A stretch of 45,039 bases of DNA from Streptosporangiales bacterium (lineage in GTDB: Bacteria > Actinomycetota > Actinomycetes > Streptosporangiales > WHST01). The stretch covers positions 1 to 45,039 of the forward strand of contig WHST01000046.1 in NCBI GenBank assembly GCA_009379955.1. The letters are read 5' to 3'. A model generated the notes under the pieces. It had not been told where the DNA came from. It saw only the letters and a list, made by a program, of their open reading frames with translations, and did no database searches. Below are positions 39,886 to 45,039 of this stretch, one piece after another; position 1 is the stretch's first letter; the number at the start of each line of letters is the position of its first letter. The position numbers were made by a program, and so were the translations under genes.

Positions 39886-41241
39886 TCAGGCCGAGGTCAC
39901 TGCCACGGCGGCGAGGTCTTCGCGGGCGAGCTCGAACTCGTCATGCAACAGCCGCACCGCATCGAGCACGCGGTCCAAGGGGATGACCACGGAGGTACGG
40001 ATCTGGGACGTGGAGAGCCAGCTGGTGGGGATGCCGGCGGTCGCGAGAACGGTGAGCATCCGGGCCGTGTACTGAGGACGGTTGAGCAGTCCCATGCCGA
40101 TGACCGAGACCTTGCCGACGTTCTCGTCGACGTGGACGTCGGCACCGAGCCCGGTCACTGCCTCTCGGATGGTGGACAGCGTGTCGGCGACGTCCTTTCG
40201 CCGCATCGTGAAGCCCATCCGGAACTCTTCCTCGTGCAGACCGGAGCGGGCGACGAGATCGACCGGAACAGCATGAACGGACAGCATCGCGAGGATGTCC
40301 GCGGCGAGGTCGCCCCGCCGTGATCCGCAGTGCACCAGGACACGGGCGACGTCCATATCGTGGGCAATGGCCACGACCACTCCACTTGTCTCGAGCATGG
40401 TCTCGTCGCTTTCCGCCGGGATCACCGTTCCCGACTCGGTAGTGGCTCTCGGTGCCGAGTGACGGACTCGCAGCTCGACGCGGTGCATCGCCGCGAGCTC
40501 GACCGCCCTGGAGTGCAGGACCTTGGCGCCGGCGAAGGACATCTCGGCCATGACGCTGACGTCAACGGTGGTGAGGACGCGTGCGTCCGCCACGACGCGA
40601 GGGTCCGCGGTGGAGACGCCGGGGACGTCCGTGCAGATCTCGCAGCGGCCGGCACGCAGTACCGCGGCGAGTGCGACGGCCGTGGTGTCCGAGCCGCCAC
40701 GACCGAGCGTGATGACATCGCCCGTGTCGCCGACCCCCTGGAATCCGGCGACCACGGGGACGGCGCCGTCGGCCAGCACTCTCCCTATTCGCCGGGTGTC
40801 GATGTCCGCGATCACGCCGGACCCGTGAGGGCCCGCGGCGCGGATCCCGGCCTGTGCGGCGGTGAGCGAGCACGCGGGTGTCCCGAGGTCCTCCAAGGCG
40901 ATCGCGAGCAACGCGGCCGAGGCGGTCTCCCCGGTCGTGAGCAGCTGGTCGGTCTCGCGGCCGGCACGGTCGGGACCGGCTGTCGCGGCGAGCCGAAGCA
41001 GATCGTCGGTCGTGTCGCCGCGCGCTGACACGACCACGACCGTCGGGTGCCCCGACCTGTGCTGTGCCGCCACGGCCCGGGCGATGCCGGCGACCTGCTC
41101 GCCCGTCGCGAGCGAGCTACCCCCGTACTTGACGACGGCCGGGGCGCGGCCGGTACCGGAGCTCTGGCCGGTCGCACCGAGCCAGGAGACGGTCTGCGTC
41201 TCCCGGTTCCTTCGATCGACCGGTTGGCTCGTGCTGATCAC
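39886..41241 (-). CDS. Aspartate kinase with C-terminal ACT domains
   Basis: A 451-residue aspartokinase. VVKYGGSSLA is at residues 36-45, then VVVVSARGDTTDDLL, LLTTGETASAALLAIAL, GFQGV and ITLGRGGSDTTAVALAA, and CTDVPGVSTADPRVV. Two ACT regions follow (about residues 305-365 and 385-445). The ACT effector region reads VPVDLVARSGLHEEEFRMGFT, which differs from the IDMVLQNVS..TDITFT pattern of lysine/threonine-inhibited enzymes, suggesting altered feedback. It makes aspartyl phosphate for aspartate semialdehyde, the GriI substrate. GTG 41241 is the most downstream start that keeps the kinase motif; ATG 41307 is an alternative. The open frame continues much further upstream without coding signal. 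It is the first gene of the 11-gene operon. Confidence 0.88.
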   Translation of the reverse strand: MISTSQPVDRRNRETQTVSWLGATGQSSGTGRAPAVVKYGGSSLATGEQVAGIARAVAAQHRSGHPTVVVVSARGDTTDDLLRLAATAGPDRAGRETDQLLTTGETASAALLAIALEDLGTPACSLTAAQAGIRAAGPHGSGVIADIDTRRIGRVLADGAVPVVAGFQGVGDTGDVITLGRGGSDTTAVALAAVLRAGRCEICTDVPGVSTADPRVVADARVLTTVDVSVMAEMSFAGAKVLHSRAVELAAMHRVELRVRHSAPRATTESGTVIPAESDETMLETSGVVVAIAHDMDVARVLVHCGSRRGDLAADILAMLSVHAVPVDLVARSGLHEEEFRMGFTMRRKDVADTLSTIREAVTGLGADVHVDENVGKVSVIGMGLLNRPQYTARMLTVLATAGIPTSWLSTSQIRTSVVIPLDRVLDAVRLLHDEFELAREDLAAVAVTSA

Positions 41242-41399
41242 GTGGTGCCCCTGTACGTCGCGGCTCTTGGTGCGATCAGCGTGCGGCTGCGCGACCGACC
41301 GGGGCATCACCGGTTCACGGGATCCTTTGGGATCACAGCGGTTTCGACGAAGGTCTGCTCTCGCTCCGTGACTGTTTCCTCGCCTGCGCGATGCGGAGA

Positions 41400-41421
41400 G
41401 TAACGCGTCGACAGTCGTTAC
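41400..41421. promoter_or_regulatory. Inverted repeat in the divergent promoter region (candidate operator)
   Basis: GTAACG (41400-41405) and CGTTAC (41416-41421) form a perfect six-base inverted repeat with a ten-base spacer. The 261-base region between the aspartate kinase and the LAL regulator must hold promoters for both directions. The repeat lies 82 bases before the regulator start and about 160 before the kinase start, so it could be the binding site of the LuxR-type regulator. The rest of the gap shows no clear -35/-10 pair. Confidence 0.4.
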
Positions 41422-41502
41422 GCCAGCCTTCACTCGGCTGCGGTGTATGGGCCCGAGGTGGGGTGGACAGATTGGTGCTGTCGCTTCCGAGGAGGGATCG
41501 GT

Positions 41503-44304
41503 ATGCCGCCGGTGAGTCCGCCACTCGTGGGACGCGACGGTGCGCTGCGTGAGCTGGGTACCGCGCTCATCGGCACCGCCGAAGGCGGAGGAGGGTGTGT
41601 CGTACTCGAGGGACCGGCGGGGATCGGCAAGAGCAGGATGCTCGAAGCGGTCGCGACGAGGGCCTGCCGACTCGGGGTCGAGGTGGCGGCGGGGCAGGCG
41701 GCCGAGCTGGACCGGGTGGCGCCGCTCACCACACTGATCACGGTGCTGCGCGAGTACGCGCCCGCGCTCGTGCACGGCGCCATGACCGACGCCGACTCCG
41801 GTGGCCTGTCGCGGGTCGACGCACTTCGTACCGCCATCGAGGACCACGTCCGCGACCGCCGGCTCCTCGTCCTGCTGGACGACGCGCACTGGGCCGACGA
41901 GCTGAGCGCCCTCGCCCTGCGGGTCCTGGTGCCGGCGCTCGCGTCGTCTCCCGTGCTGTGGGTGCTTGCCCGCCGGCCCGGTCCGGTGTGGGGCGGCACG
42001 CCGGCCGCGCAGGAGGCCATCGACTGGCTGGTCCTGGACGGGGCGCGCAAGATCCTGCTGGAACCGCTCGACGACGACGCGGTCGCCACGCTCTGCGCCC
42101 GCCTGCTCGGCGCCACGCCCGACCAGACCGTCATCGAGCTCGCCGGCCGCGGCGAGGGGAACCCGTTCCTCATCGGTGAGCTGTTGACGACGTTGGACAT
42201 GGCGGGTCAGCTGCGGATCGACGACGGTCGCGCCACCGTCGTCGACCGCGACCTGCCCTCGGACTTCCTCACGGCCGTGCACCGGCAGATGCGCGGCCTC
42301 TCCGACGACGTACGCAGATTGCTCGACGCCGGCTCCGTCCTGGGGCGACCGTTCAGCCTGCACGAGGCCGCCGGGCTGCTCGGTCGGCCCGCGGTCGACC
42401 TCGTGCCCGCCGCCACCGAGGCCGTCGCGTGCTGCGCACTCGTCGACAGCGGGGACGAGCTCGACTTCCGGCACGACCTGATCAGGGAGGCGATCTACGA
42501 GGCGCTGTCGGGCCCGGTGCGGTCGGCGCTGCACCGCGAGGCCGCCGGTGTCGTCCAGGCCGAGGGGCGGTCCGCGGTCGAGGTCGCCGAGCACCTCGTC
42601 CGTGGTGGTCGTCCCGGCGACGAGAACGCCAGGGCGGTGCTTCGCGAGGCGATCGGACAGGTCGCGCCGTCCGCCCCTGGAACCGCCGCCGATCTGGCGT
42701 TGCGCATGCTCGAGCTCGTCGACGAGCACGACTCCGGCCGGCCGCAGCTCATCGCGGACACGGTACGGCTGCTCGCTGCCGCCGGTCGGGTGGAGCAGGC
42801 CACGGAGCTCGGAGAACGGGCGTTACGGTCCGGCCTCGACGTGCCGTCGGAGGCCGCGTTGCTGCTCGGACTCGCCGAAGCGCACAAGCACGCGGGTCGC
42901 AGCGCTGCGGTCGTCGACTTCACGGCGCGGGCGTTGTCCCGCGACGGCGTACCGGAACCGCTACGCGCGCAGCTGCTCGCGATCCGCGCCCACGGCCTGC
43001 TCGGCGAGATCGACCTGACGGGAGCAGACAGCGCCGGTGCCGACGCGGCGGAGGTGGGAGCGCGGACCGGGCAGCATGCCGCGACGGTGTTCGGCATGGT
43101 GGCTCGCAGCGTGGCGTCACGTGCCGGCGGTGCGCTCGACGACGCGGTGCGGCACGCGCGGGAGGCCGTGGCGACCGCCGACGCCGCGGGCGGTGAGGCG
43201 TCGCAACGCCATCCGCGGCTGTGGCTCGCGCGGGCGTTGGTCGCGGTCGACCAGTTCGCCGAGGCCGACGCCGTGTACGAGATGGGCCAGCGCGAGGCGG
43301 ACCAGATGGGCACCGCGTGGTCGCAGCCGTTGTGGCACTACTACCGTGCCGAGCTGCGGATGGCCGCGGGCCGGCTGGACGACGCGTGCGCGGAGGCCGA
43401 GGCCGGTCTGCTCATCTCCGAGCAGCTTGCTGCGCGCGCATTGACCGTTCCGCTGTTGGGCATCCTCGCCCAGGTCGCGACGCTGCGGGACGAGGTGGAC
43501 GTCGCCCGCGACCATCTGAAGAGCGCCGACGACCTGCTGGCGGGAGGGATCGGCGCGGGACCCGAGGACCTGGCCTGGCGGGTCGCGCTCGTGCAGGACG
43601 CCATGGGCGAACCCGCGGCGGCCGTGGAGACGGTCACGGAGATCTACGCCGGGTTCCCGCGGCGGGTACTGATCCTCACGCAGGACCCGATCGCGGGAGC
43701 ACAGCTCGTCCGGATGGCGCTGCGGGCGGATGCCGGGGCCCGGGCGAGCCTTGCGGCCGCGGCGACGCGGCGGCTGGCCGAGCTCAACCCGACCGTGGCG
43801 TCACTGTACGCCGCGGCCGCGCACGCCGACGGGCTGGTGCGCGGCGACGTGGTCATGCTGCGCTGTGCGGTTCGGGCGTACCGGGGGACGCCCCGAGTGC
43901 TCGCCCGGGCGATGGCGTTGGAGGACACCGGGTGCGCCGAACGCGACGCGGGCCGTCGGCAGGCGGCCGTCGAGCTGCTGACCGAGGCGCTCGAGCACTA
44001 CCGGTCGTGCGGGGCGCGACGCGAGGCGACCCGCGTCGCCAAGCGGCTGCGCCGGCTCGGTGTGCGGGGCGGGTCGGTACGCGACACGCCGGCCAGCAGC
44101 CCGTGGGACACCTTGACCGAGTCGGAGCTGCGCGTCGTCCGGCTGGTGGCGGACGGCCTCACCAACCGCGAGGCCGCCGACCAGCTCTTCCTGTCGCCGC
44201 ACACCGTGGACAGCCACCTGCGGCACAGCTTCACCAAGCTCAGCGTCAACAACCGGGTCGAACTCACCAGGGAGGTCCTGGCACATCGGGCCGACGCGGA
44301 TTGA
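41503..44304 (+). CDS. LAL-type (large ATP-binding LuxR) transcriptional regulator
   Basis: A 933-residue regulator. The N-terminal ATPase domain has Walker A GPAGIGKS at residues 37-44 and Walker B LLVLLDDAHWAD near 120-131. A long helical TPR-like middle region (about 350-850), rich in Ala, Leu and Glu, follows. The C-terminal LuxR helix-turn-helix (about 868-925) reads LTESELRVVRLVADGLTNREAADQLFLSPHTVDSHLRHSF. The ATG at 41503 follows GGAGGGATCGGT; an extension of 20 codons upstream lacks a site. LAL proteins are usually pathway-specific activators of actinomycete secondary metabolism. It is divergent from the aspartate-kinase-led operon and is its likely activator. Confidence 0.9.
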   Translation: MPPVSPPLVGRDGALRELGTALIGTAEGGGGCVVLEGPAGIGKSRMLEAVATRACRLGVEVAAGQAAELDRVAPLTTLITVLREYAPALVHGAMTDADSGGLSRVDALRTAIEDHVRDRRLLVLLDDAHWADELSALALRVLVPALASSPVLWVLARRPGPVWGGTPAAQEAIDWLVLDGARKILLEPLDDDAVATLCARLLGATPDQTVIELAGRGEGNPFLIGELLTTLDMAGQLRIDDGRATVVDRDLPSDFLTAVHRQMRGLSDDVRRLLDAGSVLGRPFSLHEAAGLLGRPAVDLVPAATEAVACCALVDSGDELDFRHDLIREAIYEALSGPVRSALHREAAGVVQAEGRSAVEVAEHLVRGGRPGDENARAVLREAIGQVAPSAPGTAADLALRMLELVDEHDSGRPQLIADTVRLLAAAGRVEQATELGERALRSGLDVPSEAALLLGLAEAHKHAGRSAAVVDFTARALSRDGVPEPLRAQLLAIRAHGLLGEIDLTGADSAGADAAEVGARTGQHAATVFGMVARSVASRAGGALDDAVRHAREAVATADAAGGEASQRHPRLWLARALVAVDQFAEADAVYEMGQREADQMGTAWSQPLWHYYRAELRMAAGRLDDACAEAEAGLLISEQLAARALTVPLLGILAQVATLRDEVDVARDHLKSADDLLAGGIGAGPEDLAWRVALVQDAMGEPAAAVETVTEIYAGFPRRVLILTQDPIAGAQLVRMALRADAGARASLAAAATRRLAELNPTVASLYAAAAHADGLVRGDVVMLRCAVRAYRGTPRVLARAMALEDTGCAERDAGRRQAAVELLTEALEHYRSCGARREATRVAKRLRRLGVRGGSVRDTPASSPWDTLTESELRVVRLVADGLTNREAADQLFLSPHTVDSHLRHSFTKLSVNNRVELTREVLAHRADAD

Positions 44305-44500
44305 TGGCTCTTCACGATCCAGGGTGTGGTCGGGGTCTGATGCCGCCGGTCTCCAGCAGTGATCGGGCGATGTAGTTCGTCAGGTTGCAGACCCGCCCAT
44401 GTCAGTGGTGCCGCATAGGTTGCCACCACGTCTCGTCATGAACGCCCCGAGAGAAGTAACCGGGGCGCGAGAAGCGCCTATGACACGAAAGGTGATCCAC

Positions 44501-44902
44501 ATGTCCCACACCATCGTCAATCCCGCCGGGTTGCACGATCCGGTCCCGTTCGGCTACAGCCACACCGCCACCATCCCGGCTGGCACGGAGCTGGTGCTTG
44601 TCGCGGGTCAGTACGGATCGGGCGCGGACGGCGCGGTTGTCTCGACCGACTTCACCGAGCAGGTGCAGCAAGCGTTCCGCAACCTCGGCGTCGCCCTTGC
44701 CGCCCACGGGCTCGACCTCAGCCACGTCGTCCAGCTCAGGACGTATGTGGTGAACCTCGACTTCGACAAGCTCGGGGCAATCGCCGGGGCCGTGCAGGGC
44801 GGCTGCGGCGACAATCCTCCCACGCAAACCGTCATCGGGGTCGCCGGCCTGGCTATGCCCGACATCCTGTTCGAGGTCGAAGCCGTCGCCGCAGGATACT
44901 AG
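44501..44902 (+). CDS. RidA-family (YjgF/YER057c/UK114) protein lacking the deaminase Arg
   Basis: A 133-residue trimer-forming Rid protein. It shows IVNPAGLHDPVPFGYSH, LVLVAGQYGSG, STDFTEQVQQAFRNLGVALAAHGLDLSHVVQLRTYVVNLD and a C-terminal PDILFEVEAVAAGY. In RidA the imine-hydrolysing Arg occurs in PAR[ST]; here the position is Gln109 (PPTQTVIGVAGL), as in the less understood Rid4-7 groups, so simple 2-aminoacrylate deaminase activity is unlikely. The ATG at 44501 has AAAGG about nine bases upstream; an in-frame ATG at 44480 would add seven residues. It lies 196 bases after the LAL gene, in the same direction, at the edge of the biosynthetic cluster. It may act on an imine or ketone intermediate. 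Nothing is seen from 44903 to the window end. Confidence 0.82.
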   Translation: MSHTIVNPAGLHDPVPFGYSHTATIPAGTELVLVAGQYGSGADGAVVSTDFTEQVQQAFRNLGVALAAHGLDLSHVVQLRTYVVNLDFDKLGAIAGAVQGGCGDNPPTQTVIGVAGLAMPDILFEVEAVAAGY

Positions 44903-45039
44903 CTACTTCGACCTGAAAAACCCTGTGGGGTCGTGACGGCGACCTCGGCAGACGGTTGGGCGGCTATCGGTGACCGGTCAGGTGGGCATGATTCATCCCG
45001 GTGGGGCTCTTCACGCTGCCAGCGCTCCGACCTTGACCA

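Noticed and set aside
41242-42729. Upstream extension of the aspartate kinase open frame (to 947 codons)
   Set aside because: The extension is antisense to the LAL regulator and lacks any domain; the kinase proper begins near 41241.
1-45039. tRNA, rRNA, riboswitch or CRISPR array
   Set aside because: None was recognised by eye. No regularly spaced repeats or conserved RNA elements were found, though a covariance-model search would be needed to exclude small RNAs.

Overview
The window is from a high-GC actinomycete. The evidence is the strong G/C bias at third codon positions, frequent GTG and TTG starts, twin-arginine/lipobox secretion, a large ATP-binding LuxR-type (LAL) regulator, an F420/FMN split-barrel protein and actinobacterial IS1634/IS256 transposase debris. 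Genus cannot be fixed from the sequence. No rRNA, tRNA or CRISPR array was seen.

Layout. (1) 1-580: fused remnants of two different transposases at the left edge. (2) 0.9-14.9 kb: a catabolic-looking block, all on the + strand. It holds an SDR, a GntR/FCD regulator, an acetoin-dehydrogenase-type E2/E1alpha/E1beta set without an E3, a second SDR, a luciferase-like monooxygenase, a flavin reductase fused to an FCD-like sensory domain, a complete Dpp/Opp-type ABC importer and an Asp/Glu-racemase-family protein. Several stop/start overlaps link catabolic and transport genes, which suggests uptake plus oxidative breakdown of one unknown small molecule. (3) 15-22.6 kb: a decay zone. It contains an aldo/keto reductase remnant, a TauBC/SsuBC-like ATPase and permease with no binding protein, an amidohydrolase with a large internal deletion, a multiply frameshifted DUF998-like gene, a TetR C-terminal scrap and a frameshifted rhodanese/SnoaL gene, alongside two apparently intact membrane proteins and one intact TetR gene. 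(4) 22.8-25.4 kb: two tandem paralogous MarR genes divergent from a DoxX / FMN reductase / split-barrel oxidoreductase operon that ends in a strong hairpin.

(5) 25.6-44.9 kb is the most interesting part: a compact biosynthetic gene cluster with no PKS or NRPS. On the + strand a cation/proton antiporter is translationally coupled to a flavin-dependent halogenase, followed by a berberine-bridge-type FAD oxidase. Converging on these is an 11-gene minus-strand operon. In transcription order it encodes: aspartate kinase; a GriI-type aldolase and a GriH-type 3-dehydroquinate synthase II homologue (together the known route to 3-amino-4-hydroxybenzoate, 3,4-AHBA); an F390-synthetase/PaaK-like ligase; a salicylate-hydroxylase-like monooxygenase; an EntA-like dehydrogenase; a PhzD/EntB-like isochorismatase; an amidohydrolase with altered metal ligands; a second aromatic FAD monooxygenase; a secreted protein of unknown family; and an allene-oxide-cyclase-barrel protein. 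A 933-residue LAL regulator is divergent from the operon, and a RidA-family protein follows it.

Working model (inference): aspartate semialdehyde plus a C3 sugar phosphate gives 3,4-AHBA. The isochorismatase/EntA pair makes a second aromatic acid (2,3-dihydroxybenzoate or 3-hydroxyanthranilate). The ligase activates one acid for coupling, possibly with cyclisation to a benzoxazole-like core by the unusual amidohydrolase. The halogenase, the two monooxygenases and the FAD oxidase decorate the product. The enzyme committing chorismate to the second branch is absent from the window.
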